A stretch of DNA of 64,000 nt from Niastella yeongjuensis (GTDB taxonomy: Bacteria; Bacteroidota; Bacteroidia; Chitinophagales; Chitinophagaceae), in assembly GCF_900110245.1 (NCBI RefSeq), contig NZ_FOCZ01000005.1:620001-684000 (forward strand), given 5' to 3'. Shown piece by piece: positions 1 through 8,673 of this stretch. The position numbers and the translations under genes are program-made. Within the stretch, counting starts at the first letter, position 1. Every line of letters starts with the position of its first letter. The notes under the pieces are model-generated. The model was not told where the DNA came from, searched no databases, and worked only from the letters and a program-made list of their open reading frames with translations.

Positions 1-476
1 ATTTCCGGCTCATGAAAGATCGCAACGGAAAATGCCAGCTTTTGTTTCCAGCCAAGTGGCAATGATCTTACAAGCTTATTGGCCTCTGCTTCCAGGTGCA
101 GTTCCTGCAGCAGAAAGGCAGTTTTCTCCTTTATAAAGGCATCGGTTTTACCATAGATCCCCGCGTAAAACCGGATGTTTTCCCGAACGGTGAGGTCTTC
201 ATACAGCGAAAACTTCTGGCTCATATACCCGATGTTTCGTTTTATTTGTTCGGTTTGTTTATATACATCAAACCCTGCTACGGATGCAGTACCCGAAGTG
301 GGGATCGACAACCCGCATAACATACGCATGGCCGTTGTTTTGCCAGCGCCATTGGCGCCCAGAAAACCGAAGATCTCTCCTTTCTTTACCTCAAACGAAA
401 TGGCGTCAACAGCTGTGAAATCACCAAAGCGTTTGGTAAGCGACTCAGCGTGTATGGCAATGTTATTTGTGCTCAT
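1..476 (-). CDS. ABC transporter ATP-binding protein, partial (3' end outside window)
   Basis: Second ATPase of an efflux ABC system; about 158 N-terminal codons are visible and the gene runs off the left edge. Walker A reads GANGAGKTT near residues 38-46, and the Q-loop region GYMSQKFSLYEDLTV follows. The signature motif is degenerate (PLGWKQKLA instead of LSGGQ), which I associate with drug or multidrug ATPases of the YbhF type. The ATG lies inside the last codons of the upstream ATPase gene (14-base overlap), so the two are probably translationally coupled. Permease genes would be expected just outside the window. The substrate cannot be told. Confidence 0.9.
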   Translation of the reverse strand, partial: MSTNNIAIHAESLTKRFGDFTAVDAISFEVKKGEIFGFLGANGAGKTTAMRMLCGLSIPTSGTASVAGFDVYKQTEQIKRNIGYMSQKFSLYEDLTVRENIRFYAGIYGKTDAFIKEKTAFLLQELHLEAEANKLVRSLPLGWKQKLAFSVAIFHEPE

Positions 477-1398
477 GGCTTTCCGTTTTCATCAATGCAA
501 TAAAACAATCTTCTATATCAGCTCGTATAGAATGTACATTTACATGGTCTAATTGCTGCTCTTGTAAGTAAGTAGTTACTGAAGCAGTTGTATAACCATC
601 CTTTAATACCACATGGTGGTATTCCCCAAAGGGATAAGCATCCAGCCCCCCTTCGTACTGTTGCAACAGGTTCAACAATTGCAGCATATTGTCATCTTTT
701 ACCGCCACCAGCGGATGCTTGTACGAAGCGATTACGCCATCCGGCGTGTTTACCGATAAGATGGTCCCATTCTGTATCAGGGCTACACGGTCGCACAGGC
801 TGGCTTCATCCATATAAGGTGTTGATACAAGAATTGTGATGCCCTGCTCTTTAAGACTGCGTAACATTTCCCAGAACTCCTTTCGCGAAACGGCATCTAC
901 GCCCGTAGTCGGTTCATCCAGGAACAAGACTGATGGTTTATGGATCAGGGCACAACTCAGCGCCAGCTTTTGCTTCATACCACCCGATAGCTTCCCTGCC
1001 CTTCTGTCTTTAAAAGGTTCTATTTGTGAATAGATGTCTTTAATGAGATCGTAATTCTCCTGGATGGTGGTATTAAAGATGGTAGCAAAGAATTCGAGGT
1101 TTTCTTCAATGGTGAGGTCCTGGTACAGAGAGAAACGGCCGGGCATATACCCTACCCGCTGGCGAATGGCTTTAAAATCTTTTACCACATCAAGGCCATC
1201 CACCGATGCAGCTCCACCATCGGGCAATAATAAAGTGGTAAGAATGCGGAATAAAGAGGTTTTACCTGCCCCATCGGGACCAATGATACCGAAGAGCTCA
1301 CCTTTCTCTACCTCGAACGAAACACCTTTCAGGGCCTGAACCAGATCCTTTTTCTTACCATACTGCTTCGTGAGGTTATTTGCAACTACTGAAGCCAT
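463..1398 (-). CDS. ABC transporter ATP-binding protein (YbhF-like half)
   Basis: Cytoplasmic ATPase of 311 residues that would power a drug-efflux type ABC exporter. Walker A GPDGAGKTS is at residues 40-48, the signature LSGGMKQK near 137, and Walker B with D-loop reads VLFLDEPTTGVD. The switch region reads VSTPYMDEAS where most ABC ATPases have a histidine (STHYMDEA), so this half may bind but poorly hydrolyse ATP. It sits 18 bases after the HlyD gene and overlaps the next ATPase. In E. coli YbhF the two ATPase halves are fused; here they are separate overlapping genes. Family assignment is firm; substrate unknown. Confidence 0.93.
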   Translation of the reverse strand: MASVVANNLTKQYGKKKDLVQALKGVSFEVEKGELFGIIGPDGAGKTSLFRILTTLLLPDGGAASVDGLDVVKDFKAIRQRVGYMPGRFSLYQDLTIEENLEFFATIFNTTIQENYDLIKDIYSQIEPFKDRRAGKLSGGMKQKLALSCALIHKPSVLFLDEPTTGVDAVSRKEFWEMLRSLKEQGITILVSTPYMDEASLCDRVALIQNGTILSVNTPDGVIASYKHPLVAVKDDNMLQLLNLLQQYEGGLDAYPFGEYHHVVLKDGYTTASVTTYLQEQQLDHVNVHSIRADIEDCFIALMKTESHEHK

Positions 1399-1416
1399 GT
1401 TTGTGCGTTTACGTGC

Positions 1417-2355
1417 TTATTTAAATAATACTTCGCCGTACATCCCAATCTTCAGGTAGCCATCATTCTTTACCCGCACCTTAATAGCGTATACCAGGTT
1501 GGCCCGTTCTTCTTTGGTTTGAATTGTCTTTGGCGTGAACTCCGCTTTGTCAGACACCCAGGTAATAGTGCCCGGATATTCGCGGTAAGCATTCGCCCCG
1601 CTATCGATCATCACTTTAACCGCCTGGTTCAATTTTATCTGCGGCAATTGCGTACCGGTAATATATGCCCGCAGGGTGAGCGTATCGAGGCTGGCGATCT
1701 TATACAATGCTTTGCCTGCAGCGGTTACCTCACCAGCTTCGGCATACTTGGTAATAACAGTACCGCCAATGGGGTTTATGATCTGGGCCTTGTTGATCTG
1801 GTCGCTCAGTTGTGCCATTCTTTTCTCCAGTGGTTTCTGTTCGCTGAGCACCGTTCGGTTTTGCGTGCTGGTGTTGGTCTTTTGTACATTGATCTGCTGC
1901 CGGGTAACTTCCATTTGATTTTGCAGCACTTCTACCTGCGAGTTCATATCATCCAGCTGTTTGCCCGTGGCGGCATCCTGTTTAAGCAGGTTCTCGATGC
2001 GGGTACGTTCATGCAGCATATTGTTCAGCTGCGACTGCTGTACATTCAATTGCTCCTGTAACAATTTTATTTGTGGCCGTACATCGGCAGTTTTATCGTG
2101 CAGGGCAGCTATGCTCGCCTGAACCTGTTCCTTTTGTAACGATAGGTTTTCTGCATCGATGATGCCTACCACCTGCTGGTTGGGAATTGCTTGCCCTTCA
2201 GCTACATTGAACGATAACAATTTTCCGTTTTGTTCAGCCGAAACGATCACTTCATCTACTTCAAACGTTCCCGATGCATCAAATTTGGGGGTATTGCGGT
2301 TACAGGCAGTAACAAACACTGCTGCTGCAAGAAGGGTTATAACAAGTTTGTTCAT
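1417..2355 (-). CDS. HlyD-family membrane fusion lipoprotein
   Basis: Periplasmic adaptor of 312 residues joining an inner-membrane ABC exporter to a TolC-type channel. The N-terminus is a lipoprotein signal with Cys18 in the box VTAC, so the protein should be lipid-anchored rather than held by a transmembrane helix. A biotinyl/lipoyl-like half motif is followed by a long Gln-rich coiled coil (about residues 75-185), the second lipoyl half (PIGGTVITKYAEAGEV) and a beta-barrel domain. It lies between tolC and the ATPase genes in one minus-strand operon. YbhG-like adaptors are the nearest relatives I recognise. Confidence 0.92.
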   Translation of the reverse strand: MNKLVITLLAAAVFVTACNRNTPKFDASGTFEVDEVIVSAEQNGKLLSFNVAEGQAIPNQQVVGIIDAENLSLQKEQVQASIAALHDKTADVRPQIKLLQEQLNVQQSQLNNMLHERTRIENLLKQDAATGKQLDDMNSQVEVLQNQMEVTRQQINVQKTNTSTQNRTVLSEQKPLEKRMAQLSDQINKAQIINPIGGTVITKYAEAGEVTAAGKALYKIASLDTLTLRAYITGTQLPQIKLNQAVKVMIDSGANAYREYPGTITWVSDKAEFTPKTIQTKEERANLVYAIKVRVKNDGYLKIGMYGEVLFK

Positions 2356-2384
2356 GTTCTTTTATTTTTTAAACAGTAGCGTGA

Positions 2385-3653
2385 TTATTGATTGCCTGCA
2401 ATAGTACGGGCATTGATCTGCGCCATTAACAGTTGCAACTGATGGGTAATGAGCGATTGTTTGGCCTGGTCTTCGGCATTCACTTCTTTTAAAAAATCGT
2501 TAACCGTGATCACCCCGTTTGTGAGTTGTGCATTGGCCGCTTCTTTTACCTGCGCCCGTATGCCAATGATCTGTTGGTCGCTTTGTATCAGTTGTGATAA
2601 TTTATCTACCTCAGCCTGTTGTTGTTTCAATTGCGTATTGGTATTCAGCATAAACAATTCCTTTTGTACATCTACCATTCGCTGATTCACCTGCAGCAGC
2701 TCGCGTTCTTTTTTGGTTGTATACAAATTTCCCAATGCCCAGTTGAACCGCAACCCGGCGATATAAAACCAGTCAAAATTATTATTCAATAAATTCAACG
2801 CAGGCCGGCCATAACCGCCCTGGATAAACATACTGGTGCGGGGCCGGTTCTTTGCGCTGATCAACCCGTTTTGTACCTTGAATAATTCGCTTTGATAATT
2901 GTATAATTTCAATTCAGGCCTGGCTACCGGTTCTTGTACCAGGGTAGCCGGAATAACAGGTTGTGCCAATTGTATATCTACGGGTAATTGTTTGTTTACA
3001 AATAACGATAACACATCTACCAGCCCTTTTCGATTCGCCTTCAATTCTATTATCCGTTGATCGTTCTTCATCAATTCCGCCTCCAGGGTCAGCTGGCTCG
3101 ACCGAAAGGCCGTTCCGTTCTTCACCTGCGCTTCTACCCGTTTAATACCCAGTTGAATATCGCCCTTTACATAATCCACCTGTTTCACCTGTTCATCTAC
3201 CAGCAAAATACCGAGGTACAGCTGGTTGATGCGGTCTTTTACTTTATACAGTTCAACTTCCGCTCTCTGGTCTTCTACCAATTCATTGGCAGTTTGCACG
3301 TTTTTCTGCGCCGTGATATTGCCGCCATCAAACAACAACTGATTTAGTTCGGCCTGTACCTTATACTGGTCTTTACCCGGCACATCGAGTTTTATGCCCG
3401 GAATGGTTATTGGTATTCTGGTTACATCCGATTGATAAGTAGCCTGCCCCGAAACAGTAAATTGAGGAAAAAAACCCTTGTTCAGATTTTCTATGGTAAG
3501 ATCGGCGGTCCGGCGCACCAGGTCTTTTTGTTTTATGAACGGATAATTCTGCCGCGCCAGATCATATGCCTGATCCAGCGTAAGCCGGTTATCCTGTGCC
3601 TGCACCCCAATGGCCAACAACAGCCCCATCATTCTTAAACAGTGCTTAATCAT
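2385..3653 (-). CDS. TolC-family outer membrane efflux channel
   Basis: Outer-membrane channel protein of about 422 residues with the helical, Gln/Asn-rich pattern of the OEP family; signal peptide MIKHCLRMMGLLLAIGVQAQ, then LTLDQAYDLARQNYP, the usual first helix of TolC relatives. An upstream in-frame ATG at 3680 would add LLTKWLN-type residues, but those codons are the operator-like repeat at 3657-3676, and the signal peptide works better from 3653, so I chose that start. It is 38 bases after the TetR gene and 29 bases before hlyD. Probably part of the TetR-controlled efflux operon. Confidence 0.9.
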   Translation of the reverse strand: MIKHCLRMMGLLLAIGVQAQDNRLTLDQAYDLARQNYPFIKQKDLVRRTADLTIENLNKGFFPQFTVSGQATYQSDVTRIPITIPGIKLDVPGKDQYKVQAELNQLLFDGGNITAQKNVQTANELVEDQRAEVELYKVKDRINQLYLGILLVDEQVKQVDYVKGDIQLGIKRVEAQVKNGTAFRSSQLTLEAELMKNDQRIIELKANRKGLVDVLSLFVNKQLPVDIQLAQPVIPATLVQEPVARPELKLYNYQSELFKVQNGLISAKNRPRTSMFIQGGYGRPALNLLNNNFDWFYIAGLRFNWALGNLYTTKKERELLQVNQRMVDVQKELFMLNTNTQLKQQQAEVDKLSQLIQSDQQIIGIRAQVKEAANAQLTNGVITVNDFLKEVNAEDQAKQSLITHQLQLLMAQINARTIAGNQ

Positions 3654-3656
3654 TAG

Positions 3657-3676
3657 GTTTAACCATTTAGTTAATA
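3657..3676. promoter_or_regulatory. Degenerate copy of the TetR operator before tolC
   Basis: The left arm GTTTAACCA and the TT spacer match the perfect palindrome at 4313-4332, while the right arm (TAGTTAATA) differs at three of nine positions. It sits between the TetR stop codon and the chosen tolC start, so the regulator could control the efflux genes separately from itself. Binding is inference. Confidence 0.5.
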
Positions 3677-3691
3677 GCATGACAAAAAAAT

Positions 3692-4309
3692 TTATTTCTT
3701 AATTGAGTCCAAGACAAACTTTACTACGGTTTTTTTGCGCATTTCCATCAGTTTCACAAACTCTTCGTCCGTTGCTTTGGTAATCCATTGTACCATGGGC
3801 CGGGCCAGGAAGGGGAAAATGCACATCGACACCATATTCACCATTAATTCAATGCCTTTAATGGGTTTTATTTCTCCTTTCTTTACCAGTTTTGTGATCA
3901 GTTCATCTACTTTATCGATCGGGGGACGTTGATTCCCAAAGATCTTTTTGATCGCGTCTTTAGGATTCCGGTTTATTTCATTCAGGATAAATATGGGTAA
4001 TAACGGGTTCTGTAACAGGGTATCTATATATTCGCCTACGAACTTTTCTATCTTCTCGAACAAGGTAAGTTCCGACATCATAATGGAGGTTACCTTAGGC
4101 ATAAACTTCCGGGCCTCTTCCATAAATATCATCTCGAACAGCTTCTCTTTACTGCGGAAATAATAGTGCAGCAATGCCTTGTTAATGCCTGCCTTATCGG
4201 CAATATCCTGCATGCGGGCACCATCGATGCCCTTTTCCATAAATACCTGTTTGGCGGCTTCCAGGATCTTTTGCTCTGTGCTTTTATCGTTTTTTCGCTC
4301 TTTGATCAC
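3692..4309 (-). CDS. TetR/AcrR-family transcriptional regulator
   Basis: DNA-binding repressor of about 205 residues heading the efflux operon. The N-terminal helix-turn-helix reads QKILEAAKQVFMEKGIDGARMQDIADKAG in outline, followed by INKALLHYYFRSKEKLFE, the standard TetR signature. The C-terminal ligand domain is not assignable. I place the start at GTG 4309: a TTG at 4336 would overlap the -7 element of the promoter (4334-4341) and would translate the operator itself. The perfect palindrome immediately upstream and the downstream tolC-hlyD-ABC genes suggest an autoregulated, drug-responsive repressor. Confidence 0.9.
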   Translation of the reverse strand: MIKERKNDKSTEQKILEAAKQVFMEKGIDGARMQDIADKAGINKALLHYYFRSKEKLFEMIFMEEARKFMPKVTSIMMSELTLFEKIEKFVGEYIDTLLQNPLLPIFILNEINRNPKDAIKKIFGNQRPPIDKVDELITKLVKKGEIKPIKGIELMVNMVSMCIFPFLARPMVQWITKATDEEFVKLMEMRKKTVVKFVLDSIKK

Positions 4310-4312
4310 TCG

Positions 4313-4332
4313 GTTTAACCATTTGGTTAAAC
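4313..4332. promoter_or_regulatory. Perfect palindromic operator of the TetR gene
   Basis: GTTTAACCATTTGGTTAAAC is a perfect inverted repeat with 9-base arms and a 2-base spacer. It covers the expected transcription start and lies just before the GTG start, the usual place for an autoregulatory TetR site. The partial copy at 3657-3676 supports it being a binding site. Confidence 0.75.
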
Positions 4333-4333
4333 A

Positions 4334-4365
4334 CAAAGGTAAAGTCTAAAATCTGATAGTGCCAA
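4334..4365 (-). promoter_or_regulatory. Bacteroidota-type promoter of the TetR-efflux operon
   Basis: On the minus strand a TTG at 4365-4363 is followed after 21 bases by TACCTTTG (4341-4334), an exact match to the phylum's TAnnTTTG -7 element. The predicted start of transcription falls inside the palindrome at 4313-4332, so a bound repressor would block RNA polymerase. Confidence 0.65.
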
Positions 4366-4445
4366 GCTTTCCCGGAAAAAATAATAAAGAAAATATTATT
4401 CTAACATGCACGTTTTATACGTGCTAACACCAAACCAAAGACTTT

Positions 4446-4922
4446 ATGAAAAATGGAGTTTTATTTATTTTACTGGGTATTACTGCGTTAGGTTCCTGTA
4501 AAAAATACGTAGAAGAAAAGGACCTCGATAAAGAAATAATAGTGGAAATTCCAGTATACAGTATTGGGTACGGGTATAGCACTGCCCACCCCAACTTCAC
4601 CAGCCTTCCGCCTTATACTTATTTGGTTGACTTTGACAAAAGGGATTATCCAAAGGTAGATTCCATCACTTTAAATGCGCTCCTGGAAACACAATATGCA
4701 TCGGACACTGCAGTAATCAGGCTTTTTAATGTAACTGATAATGTCGCCATCGAAAATTCATCCCTTTCCTATTCAACGCCCTATCGTGATAGTGCAAGGC
4801 TGATCAATACAAATAATCTTTACAAATCATTACCCGATAAGCGGGTGACACTGGCCATTCAGACAAGAGGCACCGGATTAGGGGGAGTAACCAGAACGTT
4901 TTTAAAATTAAGACGTAACTAA
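4446..4922 (+). CDS. Hypothetical lipoprotein
   Basis: Protein of 158 residues that I do not recognise. It begins with a lipoprotein signal ending ALGSC at Cys18, followed by a Lys/Glu/Asp-rich spacer (KKYVEEKDLDKE), so it is probably an outer or inner membrane lipoprotein. The rest is beta-rich with many Thr, Tyr and Asn, without cysteines or catalytic motifs. It is transcribed alone, divergently from the TetR gene, and is followed by a strong palindromic terminator. A Bacteroidota-specific envelope protein is the most that can be said. Confidence 0.7.
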   Translation: MKNGVLFILLGITALGSCKKYVEEKDLDKEIIVEIPVYSIGYGYSTAHPNFTSLPPYTYLVDFDKRDYPKVDSITLNALLETQYASDTAVIRLFNVTDNVAIENSSLSYSTPYRDSARLINTNNLYKSLPDKRVTLAIQTRGTGLGGVTRTFLKLRRN

Positions 4923-4936
4923 CACCTCACATATTG

Positions 4937-4958
4937 AAAAGCCCCGATCGGGGCTTTT
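4937..4958 (+). terminator. Perfect palindromic terminator, probably bidirectional
   Basis: A 22-base perfect palindrome (arms AAAAGCCCCGA and its complement) followed by TTTTCTTTT lies 15 bases after the lipoprotein stop. It would serve the + strand gene and, with A/T runs on both sides, also the converging dioxygenase gene. Confidence 0.85.
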
Positions 4959-4999
4959 CTTTTACATGTCTAATTTCTTATTTTAACATATTCATTTCC

Positions 5000-6157
5000 T
5001 TACTCCGCCCAGCTCATGGTATAATCGGGATTTTCAATACCCAATGCTTCCCGGGTCAGTTGCAGCGGATGAAAAGTATCTACCATAACGGCCAGCTCTT
5101 TTGTTTCCTTCGCGCCAATGCTTTTCTCGACTGTACCCGGATGCGGTCCATGCGGGATACCTGCAGGGTGCAGCGTGATCATGCCCCGCGTTACATTCTT
5201 GCGGCTCATAAAATCGCCATCTACATAGTACAATACTTCATCGCTATCGATGTTACTGTGGTTATACGGCGCCGGTATGGAGTTGGGGTGATAATCGAAC
5301 AGGCGCGGACAAAAGGAACACACCACAAAATTATTCGCTTCAAAGGTCTGGTGCACGGGCGGTGGCTGGTGTACACGGCCGGTGATGGGTTCAAAATCAT
5401 GAATGCTGAAGGCAAACGGATAACAATATCCATCCCACCCAACTATATCGAACGGATGATGGCCGTAATGCAGGTTATACATCATGCCCCGCTTTTTGGC
5501 GCGGATCAAAAAATCGCCCTTCTGATCAAAAGTGGGCAGATTTTGCGGCGCCCGGATATCCCGCTCACAATAAGGTGCATGTTCCAGTAATTGTCCATAT
5601 TTACTCAGGTACTTTTTGGGGAACCGGATGGGACTAAATGATTCCACAATGAACAGGCGGTTAATGTTATCCTTGAATTGTATCTGGTAAATAGTGCCGC
5701 GGGGAACAACCAGGTAATCGCCATAGCTAAAGGGCAATTCGCCATACATGGTGCGCAGCACGCCCTCGCCTTCATGAATAAAGATCATTTCATCGGCATC
5801 GGCATTCTTGTAAAAATAATCCTGCATACCGCCCTGGGGCGCTGCCAGTACAATATGACAATCATTGTTCACCAGCACGGGAATACGGCTTTGCAAATAA
5901 TCGATGGCAGGTTTTATTTTGAAACCTTCAAAGCTGCGATGGCGCAGCATTTTTTCTTCAGCCACCTTTGGTGCCACATCGTACGAAGGCTCAGTTTTTA
6001 TAATAGCGGTGGGTGGATGGCAATGGTATAACAACGAATAATCATTGGAGAACCCTTCGGTGGAGAACAACTGCTCTGCATACAGGGTACCATCCGGTTT
6101 GCGGAATTGGGTATGCCGTTTATGCGGAATACTCCCTAATTTATAATAATATGGCAT
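5000..6157 (-). CDS. hmgA: Homogentisate 1,2-dioxygenase
   Basis: Iron enzyme of 385 residues that opens the ring of homogentisate to maleylacetoacetate in phenylalanine/tyrosine breakdown. The N-terminus (YYKLGSIPHKRHTQFR) and the C-terminal stretch with HPAGIPHGPHPGTVE and GAKETKELAVMVDTF match the family; the histidines and glutamate there are the expected Fe(II) ligands. It is shorter than the roughly 430-residue proteobacterial and animal enzymes but matches the compact Bacteroidota form as I know it. It stands alone, with no maleylacetoacetate isomerase or fumarylacetoacetase next to it. The start at 6157 gives the family N-terminus. Confidence 0.9.
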   Translation of the reverse strand: MPYYYKLGSIPHKRHTQFRKPDGTLYAEQLFSTEGFSNDYSLLYHCHPPTAIIKTEPSYDVAPKVAEEKMLRHRSFEGFKIKPAIDYLQSRIPVLVNNDCHIVLAAPQGGMQDYFYKNADADEMIFIHEGEGVLRTMYGELPFSYGDYLVVPRGTIYQIQFKDNINRLFIVESFSPIRFPKKYLSKYGQLLEHAPYCERDIRAPQNLPTFDQKGDFLIRAKKRGMMYNLHYGHHPFDIVGWDGYCYPFAFSIHDFEPITGRVHQPPPVHQTFEANNFVVCSFCPRLFDYHPNSIPAPYNHSNIDSDEVLYYVDGDFMSRKNVTRGMITLHPAGIPHGPHPGTVEKSIGAKETKELAVMVDTFHPLQLTREALGIENPDYTMSWAE

Positions 6158-6483
6158 AACAAGTTGAAAATTTGAATATGCTTACCCGTCTTCTCTGCCG
6201 GCTGGCGGATCCGGCGGGTGAAAATGAAATACAGAAGAATAATAACGTGTGGAATTGGGTGATTTATAGAGAAAGCTCAAGGGTTTTGAGCAGAAATACA
6301 TATTTCCAACTCCGTTTATCGATCCAATAGGTAAAATTGCGAAAGAATGGCATGGCAGTGATCGTTCACATAAAGTTAATAAATACCAAGTGGAAAAAGC
6401 AATTTTGAAATTTGGGGCATAAAAGGGAAAAACCGGTAATTTGCGGCCCGAATTGAGTCAGACGAAATCCTAAATAAATTCAG
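6158..6483. other. Intergenic region, no gene seen
   Basis: This divergent promoter region carries a GC-rich palindromic repeat at about 6195-6220 (CTGCCGGCTGGCGGATCCGG core, a relative of repeats at 41706-41738 and 56503-56530). A possible -7 element TAATTTG lies at 6437-6443 before the SRPBCC gene. No open frame looks coding. Confidence 0.5.
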
Positions 6484-6927
6484 ATGAAACAGCATTTAAT
6501 CCTTACCAAAGATAGACAGATAAAGGCTTCTCCTGAAAAAGTATGGAGCGTGTTAACCGAAAACCAGTGGATAGAGCAATGGCTGGGCGTGCAAATGATC
6601 ACTGACTGGAAAACCGGCAGCCCTATCGCTTTTACCTTCGTATACAAGGATAAAGAAGTAAAAGACAAAGGCACACTGCTGCAGTTTGAAGTGGGCAAAG
6701 TACTTTCTTATAACTACTGGAGCGTATTTTCGGCAACGGAAGACAGCCCGGAGAACTATTCAGATATCACCTTCACCCTTACGCCCGAAGAAAATGGTAT
6801 CCTGTTGCAATTGACACAAACTAATTTTGCCTCCCAGATGCTGTTCGCCCATGCCGAAAAGAACTGGGCCGATACCCTGGACACTATAAAAAATCTGGCT
6901 GAGTCAGCATCAGGTTACCGGTTGTAA
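6484..6927 (+). CDS. SRPBCC/AHSA1-domain protein
   Basis: Small cytoplasmic protein of 147 residues with the START/Bet v 1-like fold of the AHSA1 (activator of Hsp90 ATPase-like) family. The pattern is clear: KDRQIKASPEKVWSVLTENQ at the start, a WLGVQMITDWKTGSP region, strand-rich middle and a C-terminal helix HAEKNWADTLDTIKNLAE. Such proteins bind hydrophobic ligands, but the ligand here cannot be inferred. It is followed after 33 bases by a phosphodiesterase gene on the same strand; the two may be co-transcribed without an obvious functional link. Confidence 0.85.
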   Translation: MKQHLILTKDRQIKASPEKVWSVLTENQWIEQWLGVQMITDWKTGSPIAFTFVYKDKEVKDKGTLLQFEVGKVLSYNYWSVFSATEDSPENYSDITFTLTPEENGILLQLTQTNFASQMLFAHAEKNWADTLDTIKNLAESASGYRL

Positions 6928-6960
6928 AGCACCCGGTTGCCTTTTACCCCGGCAATTACC

Positions 6961-7467
6961 ATGAAGCGAATAGGACTGATATCTGATACACACGGCTATC
7001 TCGACGACGCAGTTTTCAAACATTTCGAAAACTGCGATGAGATCTGGCATGCCGGTGATTTCGGGAATATTGCCCTGGCCGATAAACTGGCTGCTTTTAA
7101 ACCGTTAAAAGGGGTATATGGCAACATAGACGGTCTGGACATTCGTTCGGTATATCCGGAAAAATTACGCTTTACCTGCGAAGGCGTGAACGTATATATG
7201 ATCCACATCGGTGGCTATCCACCTAAATATAATACTGCAGTAAAAAAGGAATTGACGGCCGACCCGCCACAACTATTTATTTGCGGCCACTCTCATATAC
7301 TGAAAGTAATGTTCGACGATAAACTACAATGCCTGCATATGAATCCCGGTGCCGCAGGCAACCAGGGCTGGCATAAAGTTCGCACCCTAATCCGCTTTGT
7401 TATCGATGGAAGTAATATGAAAGATTGTGAAATAATTGAATTAGGAGGCCGGGTTCTTACTTCGTAG
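6961..7467 (+). CDS. YfcE/MJ0936-type metallophosphoesterase
   Basis: Predicted metal-dependent phosphodiesterase of 168 residues. The calcineurin-like motifs are in order: LISDTHG (residues 5-11), HAGDFGN, GNID, a GGYPP region and CGHSH with HMNPGA near the end; these supply the ligands for two metals. Length matches the small YfcE family. The start at ATG 6961 gives MKRIGLISDTHG directly; an upstream TTG at 6937 adds an unconserved stretch. Its stop codon abuts the stop codon of the converging chitinase gene with no spacer. The natural substrate is unknown for most of this family. Confidence 0.9.
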   Translation: MKRIGLISDTHGYLDDAVFKHFENCDEIWHAGDFGNIALADKLAAFKPLKGVYGNIDGLDIRSVYPEKLRFTCEGVNVYMIHIGGYPPKYNTAVKKELTADPPQLFICGHSHILKVMFDDKLQCLHMNPGAAGNQGWHKVRTLIRFVIDGSNMKDCEIIELGGRVLTS

Positions 7468-8565
7468 TTATTTCACCTTCTCATTGTAGATCGCATCTAA
7501 TAACCCGCCACTGAACGTATCTTCTCCCAGTTGCCAGAACATAATCCCATTCAGCTTTTTATACTTTGCATAAGCCGTTTTCAACCGCATGGATCTGGGA
7601 TCGTCATACGTTACAAACAGTTTTTGTGCGGCATTATACATCCAGGGTGCGCTGGCAACCGGGTCCCAGTGAGCTACAAAGCCACTGTCTTGTGAAAGCA
7701 TGGTTGGGAATGCTTTAAACGGCACCCCACGCTTGAACTTTCCCGGTTGGTACAAACCATTGTTTACACTGTCTACATTTTCAAATATGCGTGCATAGAA
7801 GGCAGCGCCGATCACCAGCTTGTTGCGGGGAATACCTATAGAATCGAGGTAGCGAATGGCATAATCGGTAGATTCTTTTTGCTGTGGTGTGGAATACAAA
7901 GGCGTATGGTGGCCGGTAACGGTACTAAAGCCATTGATGAGGTCATAGGTCATTAAGTTTACCCGGTCGCACACCTGCATTACTTTTTTCCATTCAACAG
8001 CTTGTTCGAGGAAAGTAGAAAAACCGCCGGCGGCAAAACTGATCTCCTGCGTTTTGCCAATGGTCTTGCGCAATTGTTTTACCAGCTGCGTAAAATTGGG
8101 TTTATCTTCAGGCACAAACCGGTGACCAGGGTAACCAGAGATGGCAGGGTATTCCCAGTCCAGATCAATTCCATCGGCCTGAAAATAATCGAGCAGGTTC
8201 TTTACAGATTGAGCAAATACCTCCCTGTCCTTTTCATCACTGAATACCTGAGAGCAGGTTTCGCAGCCACCCCATCCACCCAGGGATAACAAAACTTTCA
8301 ACTGGGGGTTCCTCCTTTTTAATGATACCAGCTTTTGAATGATCAGGCTGTCGCGCGCATTGTCAACAACCAGCACGTTTCCTTTTAAATGACAAAAGCT
8401 AAAGATGATGTGGGTCAGTTTTTCAACGGCAAAACTATCAACCTGTTCCGGCGGACCAAAGTAATAAGCGATAACAGTAATTGGCTGTCCTTTTCTTGAT
8501 TTTTGTGCAAACACATTGAAACAAACAGTAATCAGTAGCAGTGCTGTTATGGCGAAGCGGGTCAT
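7468..8565 (-). CDS. Secreted GH18-family chitinase
   Basis: Glycoside hydrolase of family 18, about 365 residues, expected to cut beta-1,4 linkages in chitin or related N-acetylglucosamine polymers. A signal peptide ends near FNVFAQ (residue 20). The family motifs are visible: SLGGWGG (94-100) and the catalytic DGIDLDWEYP (131-140) with Glu138 as proton donor; MTYDL and FWQLGED follow in the expected order. No carbohydrate-binding or T9SS sorting domain is attached. I chose the ATG at 8565 because it starts a clean signal peptide, rather than the ATG at 8607. Single gene, convergent with the phosphodiesterase. Confidence 0.92.
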   Translation of the reverse strand: MTRFAITALLLITVCFNVFAQKSRKGQPITVIAYYFGPPEQVDSFAVEKLTHIIFSFCHLKGNVLVVDNARDSLIIQKLVSLKRRNPQLKVLLSLGGWGGCETCSQVFSDEKDREVFAQSVKNLLDYFQADGIDLDWEYPAISGYPGHRFVPEDKPNFTQLVKQLRKTIGKTQEISFAAGGFSTFLEQAVEWKKVMQVCDRVNLMTYDLINGFSTVTGHHTPLYSTPQQKESTDYAIRYLDSIGIPRNKLVIGAAFYARIFENVDSVNNGLYQPGKFKRGVPFKAFPTMLSQDSGFVAHWDPVASAPWMYNAAQKLFVTYDDPRSMRLKTAYAKYKKLNGIMFWQLGEDTFSGGLLDAIYNEKVK

Positions 8566-8673
8566 TTGTTGGCGTTTTATGTAATGTACACTGAAACATC
8601 GATTCAATGATTGCCATTCATAAATTAGGGCTTACGGGGATGGTTAAGGCCAAAACTTAACTATCCTAAGGAT

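Noticed and set aside
4310-4336. TTG 4336 as the start of the TetR gene
   Set aside because: It overlaps the -7 promoter element and would require transcription to start upstream of the promoter.
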